From the NCBI GenBank assembly GCA_022486705.1, contig JAKVKC010000015.1, positions 1 to 62,677 on the forward strand: DNA of 62,677 bases, given 5' to 3'. The notes beneath the pieces were generated by a model. The model saw only the letters and a list, made by a program, of their open reading frames with translations, was not told where the DNA came from and did not search any database. The stretch is from Solobacterium sp. (GTDB lineage: Bacteria > Bacillota_I > Bacilli_A > Erysipelotrichales > Erysipelotrichaceae). Below are positions 26,205-34,729 of this stretch, piece after piece (the first letter of the stretch is position 1; every line of letters begins with the position of its first letter). The translations under genes were made by a program, and so were the position numbers.

Positions 26205-27452
26205 TTATCCCTCTTTCTTTTCTTCATACATACGGAACTGCTCCGCATACACTGCCGGTCCTTCGATCTTCAGGCGCATGCCATCTTCATTCTGTTCCAG
26301 GATCTCAATGCGGACAAATTTCCGATATGCATCAAACAGTGCCATTTTATCATATGGAAGCAGACAGGTCACGGTCATCTGCTTTGGATACAGATGATCA
26401 GCTATGCCTGCGGATACCTCTTCCAGGCCTACGCCTGTCCGACAGGAAACGCCCAGTCCTGGAACATGCGGATCATCCAGCAGATCGATCTTATTGAATA
26501 CGGTCAGTACCGGGATCTTATCTGCGCCGATATCACGCAGTGTATCCATCGTTATTTCACGCTTTTTCTGCCATGCAGGATCGGCGTAGTCAATCACATG
26601 GATCAATAGATCCGCATCTCTTGCGGCATCCAAAGTAGAGTGGAATGCTTCGACCAAAGTATGCGGCAGGTCAGACACAAAGCCTACGGTATCATAGAGA
26701 AGATATTCCTGAGATCCATGCGTGCATCTGCGCACACTTGTATCCAAGGTCGCAAACAGCATATCTTCTTCATAAACTTCTGTTCCCTGTCCTTCATTCA
26801 TTCTCAGCAAGGCATTCATCAAAGAGCTTTTTCCTGCATTGGTATAGCCAACTAACGCCGCCCGTTTCAGCAGCGTCTTGGATCTTCTTCTTTCATCCTG
26901 TCCCCGCTGCACTTCAATATGCGACAGTTCTTCTTTTAGAGCAGTGATCCTTGCCTGATACTTGCGGGCAATGATCTCTGAGCGCATTTCGCCGCCGCCG
27001 CGGTTGGTGACCGAACCGCCTCTTTGATGGTTCCCCTCATCACTGATATTTGTGACCCGCGGAAGATCGTACTGCAGACGTGCCATCTCCGTCTGGAGCT
27101 TTGCCTGTCTGCTTCTTGCCCGCCGTGAAAAGATCTGCAGGATCAAAGCTGTCCGGTCGATCACTTCGGTATCCCCGCAGATCTCTGAGATGCGCTGTGC
27201 CGTCTGAATGCGCAGAGAATTGTAGAAGACGATTTCTTCCGCATCTGTTTCTTTTGTCAGCCCAGCAAGTTCTTCTGCTTTGCCCGAACGGAATGCCGTC
27301 TTGAGATCCACCGAGTTTGCTTTCTGATACAGTTCTCCGACAATCTCCATATCGCATGCTTCGCAAAGTGCCCGGCACTCCTCGATCGCACTCTTGAACT
27401 CTTCTTCACTTTGGCTCTTCAGCTGGATCCCAGCCAGAATTACATTTGTCAT
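26205..27452 (-). CDS. hflX: GTPase HflX
   Basis: 415-residue ribosome-binding GTPase that splits stalled or stressed 70S ribosomes. N-terminal HflX domain with glycine-rich loop ('QRGGSVTNRGGGE'), coiled coil, then G domain: G1 'GYTNAGKSSLMNAL', G3 'DTVGFVSDLP', G4 'NKID'. C-terminal domain follows. Start 27452 chosen over an 8-codon longer frame because GGAGCG precedes it and MTNVILAG is family-like. Confidence 0.93.
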   Translation of the reverse strand: MTNVILAGIQLKSQSEEEFKSAIEECRALCEACDMEIVGELYQKANSVDLKTAFRSGKAEELAGLTKETDAEEIVFYNSLRIQTAQRISEICGDTEVIDRTALILQIFSRRARSRQAKLQTEMARLQYDLPRVTNISDEGNHQRGGSVTNRGGGEMRSEIIARKYQARITALKEELSHIEVQRGQDERRRSKTLLKRAALVGYTNAGKSSLMNALLRMNEGQGTEVYEEDMLFATLDTSVRRCTHGSQEYLLYDTVGFVSDLPHTLVEAFHSTLDAARDADLLIHVIDYADPAWQKKREITMDTLRDIGADKIPVLTVFNKIDLLDDPHVPGLGVSCRTGVGLEEVSAGIADHLYPKQMTVTCLLPYDKMALFDAYRKFVRIEILEQNEDGMRLKIEGPAVYAEQFRMYEEKKEG

Positions 27453-27565
27453 TGATACGCTCCATAGACACAGCATATTTAATATTCTGCATCTTCATTT
27501 GCACCGATTCCATTATATAGGTATTGTCTTCTTTCTGAACAGGATTCTGATCTCTAACTGCCATA

Positions 27566-27597
27566 CAAAAAAGTGCTCTGCAATCATGAGCACTTCT
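27566..27597 (-). terminator. Terminator of the thioester adhesin gene
   Basis: Minus-strand AAGTGCTC / GAGCACTT hairpin followed by six Ts, starting about 13 bp after the stop. It shows the short C-terminus of the adhesin is its real end. Confidence 0.8.
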
Positions 27598-27609
27598 CAA
27601 TGAGGTATT

Positions 27610-29340
27610 TCAGTTCTTCACTGCTGTATTTGGAATCTTGAATCCGCTGATATCTATATGATATGGCGTTTCCGGTGTGGTCGGACGTGGGGAAGCAGAT
27701 GGAGATGGTGCTGGTGTTTCTGTAGGCTTCGGTGTTTCCGTCGGTGTCGGTGTTTCTGTCGGCTTCGGTGTTTCGATCGGTGCCGCTGCCGGTGTATAAG
27801 TATTGATAAAGGATGCTTTCTTTTCTATATCATTTTCAATCGAACCGGCCGCACCTTTGCTTTCTGATTTATATCCTTGGTCACTGTAATCTTCTTCACT
27901 GACGGTGTAAGAAATGTTAGCCGGAAGATTGACGGCGGTCATGCTTTCACCATGCTTTAAACGGAAGCTGGCAATGCCGTCTTCAAAGACCATACTGCCA
28001 TACGTTCCCTGGATCGAGCTGTCTGACAATGTGACCTGAAAGGAGAATTCCTTTTCTGTATCTGCTCCTTCTCCCTGCACAGTTTTTGCGACGGTCAGAT
28101 CGCCTGCATTCTTATTGATTACCTGTATTGAAATTGTATTGTAGGACGTTGGAATCTCATAGCCGATCATGCGCTGATACGGTTCACTGCCCTCTTTATT
28201 GCCCTCTTTATATACATTGAGGTTGGCAACTGTGAAAATACGCATATTATCGCCGCTGACACTGACGGTCTGAGAAACATAGCGGAATTTAACACTGCCG
28301 GAAGCCTCTTCATCGTTCGTCTTCTTCAGTGTCAGTGTTCTGCTGTCTGAAACGGAAACACTGCTGCCGACCAATAGTTCTTTGGTTCCATCGAACAGCT
28401 GACAGTTGGCTGGAATCTCCGTGACCTCTGCCAAAGTATTGCGATTGGCACTTAAAGCAAAGGAAGCAGAATCTCCAGTATTGTTCAGATCTTTCAAAAC
28501 AGTTTGATCCGCTGTCACAGAAGACACTCTCAGATTGTTCAGGTATCCCGCATACTCTCCGCTGAGTGTTCCCGTCATCGCATATTCATACAATGCCATG
28601 GCATAAGGAGAATTTTTACTTTTATCAATATTGACAGTTTCATCATCAGGACACATCACAGCCCATATAACAGCCTGTGTACAATACGCATAATATCCTG
28701 CTGATTTCGTTTCCGGCAGATCCGACAGTCCTAAAGCATCGGTCGGATAGCCGGCAAACAGCAGTCGTGTCAGTTCATCCGAGACAGCCGAAACATCCGC
28801 CGGCAGTTCATTCTCGCTCAGATTCCCAGCTGAACTGCCAAAATATGAATTTTCTGTAGAAGGCCATGACAGATGCGGATCAAGACAGTATGTGTAATAA
28901 CTATGATTCGTTTTTGTATCAAGCAATTGCAGACCAGACAATCCTAAGTTGGAAACAATCTGATATCTTATCTCATCTGTGACCGTAACTTTGATGGAGG
29001 GCATTGTTACACCTTCTGCTAATTTATAATCTGCGTTCTGAAATGCAGATGTAAAAGTATATGTTCCTTCTTCTGCCGGTGCATAGTCCCTGCTTGTCCA
29101 TGACACCGCAGCACTCTTTTCTTTGCCATTGATCTCAATTGTCAGAGATGATGGCAGATTCAGATTCTCTGCCTCGACATTTTTTTTGACACTGAAGCTC
29201 GCTGGATTTGGTTCTGCAATGGACGCAACTATACCGTCATCCGCATGGACCGCAGCCGCCTGGAATATACTGCCTGAAAAGATCATAAATAATGCCAGTG
29301 CCATACAGATCGTTCTTTGGATCCTCTGTCTTAGTTTCAT
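27610..29340 (-). CDS. Secreted thioester-domain surface adhesin
   Basis: 576 residues: signal peptide (about 1-33), a bacterial Ig-like domain (about 40-122), then a thioester domain with the paired motifs 'YTYCLD' (Cys152) and 'TQAVIW' (Gln222 within TQxxhW). These two residues form an internal Cys-Gln thioester in TED adhesins of Gram-positive pili, able to bond covalently to host or other targets. A pilin-like B-type domain follows (about 410-515), then a Pro/Thr/Glu repeat stalk (ETPKPTETPTPTE). The protein ends 'FKIPNTAVKN'. IPNTA resembles a sortase motif, but no hydrophobic segment or basic tail follows. Start 29340 has AAGGAGA at good distance. Confidence 0.85.
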   Translation of the reverse strand: MKLRQRIQRTICMALALFMIFSGSIFQAAAVHADDGIVASIAEPNPASFSVKKNVEAENLNLPSSLTIEINGKEKSAAVSWTSRDYAPAEEGTYTFTSAFQNADYKLAEGVTMPSIKVTVTDEIRYQIVSNLGLSGLQLLDTKTNHSYYTYCLDPHLSWPSTENSYFGSSAGNLSENELPADVSAVSDELTRLLFAGYPTDALGLSDLPETKSAGYYAYCTQAVIWAVMCPDDETVNIDKSKNSPYAMALYEYAMTGTLSGEYAGYLNNLRVSSVTADQTVLKDLNNTGDSASFALSANRNTLAEVTEIPANCQLFDGTKELLVGSSVSVSDSRTLTLKKTNDEEASGSVKFRYVSQTVSVSGDNMRIFTVANLNVYKEGNKEGSEPYQRMIGYEIPTSYNTISIQVINKNAGDLTVAKTVQGEGADTEKEFSFQVTLSDSSIQGTYGSMVFEDGIASFRLKHGESMTAVNLPANISYTVSEEDYSDQGYKSESKGAAGSIENDIEKKASFINTYTPAAAPIETPKPTETPTPTETPKPTETPAPSPSASPRPTTPETPYHIDISGFKIPNTAVKN

Positions 29341-29465
29341 CTTCCGCATTCTCCTTATCCATGCATGAAAAACATACCGTCATTTTAGAAAATGAATAAA
29401 AGGAGAACAATATTTATGCTTCCATTCTGCTGAAAACTGCAAAGACTGCATAAAAAAATACAACA

Positions 29466-29511
29466 TTCGCATGCATTTCGCATGCAAAGTGTGGACCGCA
29501 AAGTGTATGAT
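29466..29511 (+). promoter_or_regulatory. Direct-repeat control region upstream of the pseudopilin
   Basis: TTCGCATGCA occurs twice at an exact 11-bp period (29466-29475, 29477-29486), and GCAAAGTG twice at 14-bp spacing (29484-29491, 29498-29505). A -10-like TATGAT follows at 29506 without a good -35, pointing to activator dependence. Lies between the divergent adhesin and pseudopilin genes. Confidence 0.4.
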
Positions 29512-29551
29512 TTTAGTAGAAAGTATCCTGAAAATCTGGGAGGATCTGATC

Positions 29552-30020
29552 ATGAACAGAAAAAGCAGACGCGGATTTACTTTAGCAGAGCTATTGGTTG
29601 TTGTAGCCATCATTGCCGTTTTGACAGCTGTCAGTATTCCTATCTTTACATCTCAGCTGGACAAATCAAAGATTGCCACAAACATGGCAAACATCAAAGC
29701 AGCGCAGAATGCGGCTATCGTTGACTATATGTCAAACGACAAAAAAAAATGCGTATCGTACGCAAATACAGGACTCTGATAAAAACACATACAATGTTGC
29801 GTTTTACAGCTATATCATTTCCAGCGGCACCTTTAATACAGTACAGAAAAATGTCGATGATCCAGTTGCTGTAAATGGTATTTATCAGACCATCAATGTT
29901 TATATCATAATAAATGATGACAGCACACTGGATATTACTACCTATCCGTATTGTGATGCCACTAAAACGACATACAGTGAAGCAATCCTTATACCGCAGG
30001 GCACCAACAAATTCCAGTAA
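29552..30020 (+). pseudogene. Type IV pseudopilin, frameshifted at an A9 tract
   Basis: The 5' part has a textbook class III prepilin leader: 'MNRKSRRG' then 'FTLAELLVVVAIIAVL' with Glu at +5, cleaved by prepilin peptidase. Reading stops after 76 codons (29779), shortly after nine As at 29741-29749. Removing one A joins it to a 3' frame running to 30020 ('NAYRTQIQDSDKNTYNVAFYSYIIS'), giving about 155 residues, a normal pseudopilin size. GGGAGGATCTGATC precedes ATG. No pilus assembly ATPase, platform protein or prepilin peptidase is in the window. It may be phase-variable, slippage-rescued, decayed or a base-calling error. Confidence 0.75.
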
Positions 30021-30064
30021 GCATATGAAAAGCAGCCGCGGCTGCTTTTGAATGCAATATGTTT

Positions 30065-30607
30065 TTATAATTCCGAAACATCAAAGTTCTTTAAGGCAGC
30101 AGGTGTTCCCTTTCCTTCGGCTATTGTTTTCATATAGTAGACAACACCAAGCCATTGATCAAACTTATAGCCGACCTTGGGCAGTGTTCCCATCTTGATG
30201 AAGCCTGACCTTTCATGAAAGCGGATGCTGTCTGTGTTAGTTTCTGTAATAACGGAAACAATACTGTGATAGCCATCTTTTTCTGCCAAGGACAGAATTG
30301 CTTTTAATAATGCAGAGCCATATCCCTTTCCCTTTTTCTGCGGATCAAGATAGATAGAAAGATCTGCGGTCCAATCATAGGCTGCTCTGGAACTGAAATG
30401 GTCCAGATAGGCATAGCCGCATAATTCACCCTGATCTTCAAGGACAATATAAGGATAGTGTTTAATAATGCCATGCACGCGGTCAGAAAATTGTGCCAGT
30501 GTCAGCGGACTTGTTTCAAAAGACTGTGTGCCGTGTTCGATATACCAGTTGTACCAAGATAAGATGACTGAAATATCTTCTTCTTTGATATGACGTATCA
30601 AGGTCAT
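30065..30607 (-). CDS. GNAT N-acetyltransferase, phosphinothricin-acetyltransferase-like
   Basis: 180-residue GNAT enzyme; acetyl-CoA loop 'DPQKKGKGYGSALLKAIL', N-terminal 'IRHIKEEDISVILSWYNWYI' and 'SRAAYDWTADLSIYL' match the Pat/YwnH subgroup that acetylates small amino compounds such as methionine sulfone or phosphinothricin. Overlaps the upstream amidohydrolase by 4 bp (ATGA), so coupled to it. True substrate unknown. Confidence 0.85.
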   Translation of the reverse strand: MTLIRHIKEEDISVILSWYNWYIEHGTQSFETSPLTLAQFSDRVHGIIKHYPYIVLEDQGELCGYAYLDHFSSRAAYDWTADLSIYLDPQKKGKGYGSALLKAILSLAEKDGYHSIVSVITETNTDSIRFHERSGFIKMGTLPKVGYKFDQWLGVVYYMKTIAEGKGTPAALKNFDVSEL

Positions 30608-32136
30608 TTTTCGAATACCGTATTTCCATTCATGACCGTCATCATGACTTTTGTGCGATCGATCTCATGGGGATCGCAGGTAAGGATATCCTGATCCAAT
30701 ACGGCAAAGTCGGCATAGGATCCTTCTTTGATCTGGCCGATGGAATCCTGCATGAATATCTGTGCGGCACCCTTTTCTGTATAAGAAGAGAGTGCTTCTT
30801 CCGCGCTCATTGTTTCTTTGATCCCCTGAACACCATTGACAGCTAAAGAGATGCCATGCAGTGCCTGCGGCATGCATACAGGTGCGTCGCTGCCGTTGCT
30901 GGTCAAAGTACCATGCAGGAGCGATGTGAATGGATAGCATGTTTCGCTGCGCTTTGTGCCGATCCGTTCGGCTAAGATGCGGCCATCGTCTTCTTCAAAC
31001 AGTGACTGGACATAGCAGCTCAGATGCATGCGGCAGATCTCATCGATCTGATCCTGGCGCAGGATCTGGCAATGGACAAGGCCTGAGTGAAGCGGATTGC
31101 CGGGCAGTTCGAATTCCTTGAAGACCTTCAATACGGTATCCACCGCAGCGTCGCCGATGGCATGAACGATCACGCCCATATTGTAGTTGCTTGCCAGCTG
31201 GGTCATGATGCGCAGATCATCTTCCGAAATAGTCATCATGCCTTTGTTCTCTTTGTGATCTGCATACGGTTCACTTAAAGCAGCTGTCTCTGCTCCTAAG
31301 GTGCCATCCGCAATGATCTTTAACGGACCGATGCGGAAGAAGTCATTGCCGACATCCATCGTGTATCCTTCATCTAAGAATTGTGCATACTGATTGAGAT
31401 CGACAAACTCACATTGTTCATTGACTCTGACCGTCAGTGCTTCCTGATAGGACATCTGTTCAAAGACATTCAGCACCGGGCGATAGTCTCTGACAACAGC
31501 TAAGAAATCATCGGATCCGACACTGGTAATGCCATAGCTGTTGGCCAGCTTCTGGCCAAGTTCGATATACTGCCGGATCTTTTTTTCATTCGGTGCCGGC
31601 ATTGCTTTCTGGATCAGAGCAATCGCATTTTCTTCTAAGATGCCGGAGGCAAGATCGATCGTTCCGCCTTCAGCCGCGGTATTTTCATCGATCTTCGCTT
31701 CCTGCAGAGCTTTCGAATTGACGGCCATGACATGGCCATCGACTCTCGTCAGTGCTAACGGCAGATCAGGACAGAGCGCATCCAGCATCTTCTTATCCGG
31801 CCGTTCCATCAGCGTATCATCCCAGCCTCTGCCGATGATCCATCTCGCATCAGGATTCTGCTGACGATAGGCGGTGATCTTATCCTTCAAAGCAGAACTG
31901 TCCTTCATGCCGATCAGCTGCATCTGGGATAAATAGAAGCCCAATTCAGCCAAATGCATGTGACTGTCGACAAAGCCTGGAATGACCAGCATTCCTTTTA
32001 GGTCGATCAGTTCATTGTTCCCATTCTGTTCTTCAATCTCTTCCCTAGTGCCGAGCTTAGCAAATCTGCCGTCCTCGATCAGAAAAGCAGATGCACTGCT
32101 GTGCCATATTTTACAGTTGATATATCCTCTGGTCAT
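30604..32136 (-). CDS. YtcJ-like metal-dependent amidohydrolase
   Basis: 510 residues of the amidohydrolase_3 family: N-terminal 'VIPGFVDSHMHLAELG' (HxH metal ligands), central 'GVIVHAIGDAAVDTVL', and late 'SNGSDAPV' Asp ligand; beta-sandwich ends visible at both termini ('FAVLDQDIL'). Relatives act on N-substituted formamides or unknown substrates. Start 32136 is set by GGAGGAAATT; an in-frame TTG sits four codons earlier inside the ribosome binding site. Confidence 0.87.
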   Translation of the reverse strand: MTRGYINCKIWHSSASAFLIEDGRFAKLGTREEIEEQNGNNELIDLKGMLVIPGFVDSHMHLAELGFYLSQMQLIGMKDSSALKDKITAYRQQNPDARWIIGRGWDDTLMERPDKKMLDALCPDLPLALTRVDGHVMAVNSKALQEAKIDENTAAEGGTIDLASGILEENAIALIQKAMPAPNEKKIRQYIELGQKLANSYGITSVGSDDFLAVVRDYRPVLNVFEQMSYQEALTVRVNEQCEFVDLNQYAQFLDEGYTMDVGNDFFRIGPLKIIADGTLGAETAALSEPYADHKENKGMMTISEDDLRIMTQLASNYNMGVIVHAIGDAAVDTVLKVFKEFELPGNPLHSGLVHCQILRQDQIDEICRMHLSCYVQSLFEEDDGRILAERIGTKRSETCYPFTSLLHGTLTSNGSDAPVCMPQALHGISLAVNGVQGIKETMSAEEALSSYTEKGAAQIFMQDSIGQIKEGSYADFAVLDQDILTCDPHEIDRTKVMMTVMNGNTVFEK

Positions 32137-32175
32137 AATTTCCTCCAATACCTGTACAAGTATATCATTGCCGTC

Positions 32176-32212
32176 AAAAGAAAAGCAGATGAAGCGTACT
32201 GTCTCATCTGCT
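32176..32212 (-). terminator. Terminator of the VTC operon
   Basis: AGCAGATGA / TCATCTGCT 9-bp stem followed by TTTTCTTTT on the minus strand, just after the DUF4353 gene. Confidence 0.8.
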
Positions 32213-32219
32213 GTTTGTT

Positions 32220-34040
32220 CTAAACGCCTTGGCCCTGCTGGCCAGAGCCGCCTTGGGTCCCTTGGCCGCCGCGGTTTCCGCCGCCCATGCCGCCCTGCAT
32301 GCCATTTCCATTGCTGGATGTATTGACATAGGTAATTGAATCAGAGATCGCCGCGGTACCGATCAAAGTGCCATTCTCATAGATCGTATACGTCGATCCT
32401 GCTTTCAGCTGGGAAGAAGTGAAGCTCAGTACCTGGTAGGATTTCGAAGATGTGTATTCTCCGATCACATTGCCATCGCTGTCCTTGATCTGGATCGCGC
32501 CGGAAGAAGTTCCGATATCGATCGTATAGGCAGCAGAACTGGTCGAAGGTACCTGGGCCATGCCGGATGCACCGCCAGCGGCTAACGTACCGCCATTGAC
32601 TGTGAAGGTGCCGTTGTAGTCCAGCGCACCATTGCCGGAATTGGTCGGGCCATAGACAGTGACGGTACCGCCGTCCATCGTGCCGGAGCCATTCATGTCA
32701 AGCCCATCGCCATCGGCAGATACGGTGATCGTTCCGCCATGGATATTGAGCATCGATCCATCATCATTCATTGATTCGCTGCTGGATGGGTTGGATCCAT
32801 TGATGCCGTCATCGGTCGCTTTGATACTGATCGTGCCGTCATTGATCGTGATCGTCATTGCTTCAAGACCTTCGTAGCATGTCTGTATATCTACGGTCCC
32901 GCCATCGATCTCTAATAAAGTATCCGCATGAATCCCGTCATCCCCTGCCAGCATGGTCAGGGTGCCGTTATAGACATACGCATTGGTATCAGAATGCAGT
33001 GCATCATCTTGGGCATTGATATTGATTGCGCCGCCATTGATCACAATGGAACCGCAGGCATCAATGCCTTTGGAAGATACTTCATCCGTACTGGCAGATG
33101 CCGTGGCCGTATTTCCTTTGCCAAAGCCGCCCATCGGCTGACTGCTGTCCGTATGGACCGCTGCACTGGCGCCATCGCCTGCTTTGATACTGATCGTGCC
33201 GTCATTGATGACTGCTTCGGTCACAGCCTGAATGCCATCATCTCCAGCGGTCAATTCCAATGTACCGGAGTCAATGATCACATTGCCCTTGTTGGCATCT
33301 TTTTCATTGGATGCTTTCAGGCCATCGCCCTGGGCATTGACGGCAATATCTGAATTCAGTATATACAGATCATCTTTGCCGATGATGCCGTCATCCTTGG
33401 CGGTCACTTCAATATCTGTATTTAATATATATAGATCATCTTTCGATGTGATGCCGTCGTTATAGCTTGCTTGAACGTTCAGGGAACCGGAACCGTTGAT
33501 CACAAGATCGCTCTTAGAAAATATGCATGCGGTCGGTTCGGAGTCGCTGTTGAGCGTATAGCTGTCAGGATCGCTGACACTGTTCTCGGTGCCTTTGGCA
33601 CATGTCAGGATCACCTTGGATGCCTTGGTCACTTCAATCGCACTGTTATAGGATGAATTGATCTCAGCGCCATTCAGTACCATGCGCACGGTCCCTTTGG
33701 CCGTACAGTTCACGGCGATCCGGCCATTGTATGTTCCGGCAAAGACATAGGTACCTGCCTGATTGATCGTTATGACCGAAGCAGATTCGGAAATGCCGGT
33801 ACCGGAGAAAGAGGCACTGCTGCCATTCAGCGTGACATTGACACAGCTGGATGTATCCCAAGTCTCTTCCGTATCTTCTTCTTCCAGATCCACGGATGTC
33901 ACAATCGCAGAATGATCTGCCGTCGTAACAGCGGCAGAATCATCTGAACTTGATGAGGATGGTTTGGCGGAAGTACTGCTGCAGCCATAGAGCAGGAAAG
34001 CAGTCATGATCGAGGCACTGATTTTTTGTATCTTCCTCAT
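32220..34040 (-). CDS. DUF4353 carbohydrate-binding-domain lipoprotein
   Basis: 606-residue exported lipoprotein: lipobox 'LLYGC' with Cys20, a Ser/Asp-rich linker, then a long right-handed beta-helix-like region of repeated units such as 'DLYILNTDIEVTAKDDGI', 'TISIKAGDG', 'DDALHSD', 'GGTVTVYG' (DUF4353). A C-terminal Ig-like piece and Gly/Gln-rich tail end it. The Asp-rich turns suggest cation binding. It is third in an operon with a polyphosphate-polymerase-like protein and DUF4956, a recurrent association in Firmicutes, so probably the exported partner of that system. Role unproven. Confidence 0.82.
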   Translation of the reverse strand: MRKIQKISASIMTAFLLYGCSSTSAKPSSSSSDDSAAVTTADHSAIVTSVDLEEEDTEETWDTSSCVNVTLNGSSASFSGTGISESASVITINQAGTYVFAGTYNGRIAVNCTAKGTVRMVLNGAEINSSYNSAIEVTKASKVILTCAKGTENSVSDPDSYTLNSDSEPTACIFSKSDLVINGSGSLNVQASYNDGITSKDDLYILNTDIEVTAKDDGIIGKDDLYILNSDIAVNAQGDGLKASNEKDANKGNVIIDSGTLELTAGDDGIQAVTEAVINDGTISIKAGDGASAAVHTDSSQPMGGFGKGNTATASASTDEVSSKGIDACGSIVINGGAININAQDDALHSDTNAYVYNGTLTMLAGDDGIHADTLLEIDGGTVDIQTCYEGLEAMTITINDGTISIKATDDGINGSNPSSSESMNDDGSMLNIHGGTITVSADGDGLDMNGSGTMDGGTVTVYGPTNSGNGALDYNGTFTVNGGTLAAGGASGMAQVPSTSSAAYTIDIGTSSGAIQIKDSDGNVIGEYTSSKSYQVLSFTSSQLKAGSTYTIYENGTLIGTAAISDSITYVNTSSNGNGMQGGMGGGNRGGQGTQGGSGQQGQGV

Positions 34041-34054
34041 CGATGGCTCCCTCC

Positions 34055-34729
34055 TTACAGAGCTGTTTCCTGGGTCGCTGTCTGTGAACAGATGATCGCA
34101 AGATTGCTGTTACGGATGCGCAGCTGATCGATCATGTTCTTTTCTTCTGCCGCATTCTTTAAAGTAATATCATAGGTGATCTGATACATTGTGCCTAAAT
34201 TGATCGTGCGCACAGAGATGACCTTAGCGCTCCTTGCATACTGGGCAAAGACATCATCGAAGACAGCAGTATAATCCAGATCCTCTGGAATCGTAATGCG
34301 CAGACTGCGATAGCTTGGATCCGGCTCCAATAGATTTGTCTTGGCAAAGCATACCAATACAGCACAGAGGATCACGGCCATTGCCAAAGCGAACCATACA
34401 TAGCCCATGCCTGTGCATAAGCCTAAGCCCATTGCTAAGAAGATAATGACAATATCACTTGCCTTGCCTGGCAGAGAACGGAATCTGACTAAAGAGAAAG
34501 ATCCTGCTACCGCAACGCCTACGCCCAAGTTGCCATTGACCATCAGGATAACGATCTGAACAATAGCCGGCAATAACGCCAATGTGATCAGAAAGCTCTT
34601 TGTCGCATGTTCACACCACCGATAGACAAATGCCAAGAAAAGTCCGCATGCCAACGAAACGGCAACACAGATCAGAAACGATGATAAAGATAAGCCGGAT
34701 GCTGCATTGGTCAATATTGAACTGAACAT
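34055..34729 (-). CDS. DUF4956 membrane protein
   Basis: 224 residues with about four transmembrane segments in the first 130 (e.g. 'SFLICVAVSLACGLFLAFVY', 'FLAMGLGLCTGMGYVWFALA') and a soluble C-terminal domain with ferredoxin-like alternation. The 'GVGVAVAGSFSLVRFRS' loop is a DUF4956 hallmark. Its start overlaps the VTC gene by 19 bp, implying coupled synthesis and a membrane complex. Function not established. Confidence 0.85.
   Translation of the reverse strand: MFSSILTNAASGLSLSSFLICVAVSLACGLFLAFVYRWCEHATKSFLITLALLPAIVQIVILMVNGNLGVGVAVAGSFSLVRFRSLPGKASDIVIIFLAMGLGLCTGMGYVWFALAMAVILCAVLVCFAKTNLLEPDPSYRSLRITIPEDLDYTAVFDDVFAQYARSAKVISVRTINLGTMYQITYDITLKNAAEEKNMIDQLRIRNSNLAIICSQTATQETAL

Noticed and set aside
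27720-27800. Short tandem repeats in plus-strand reading
   Set aside because: They encode the Pro/Thr/Glu stalk of the adhesin on the minus strand and are not a CRISPR or other repeat array; no CRISPR array is present.
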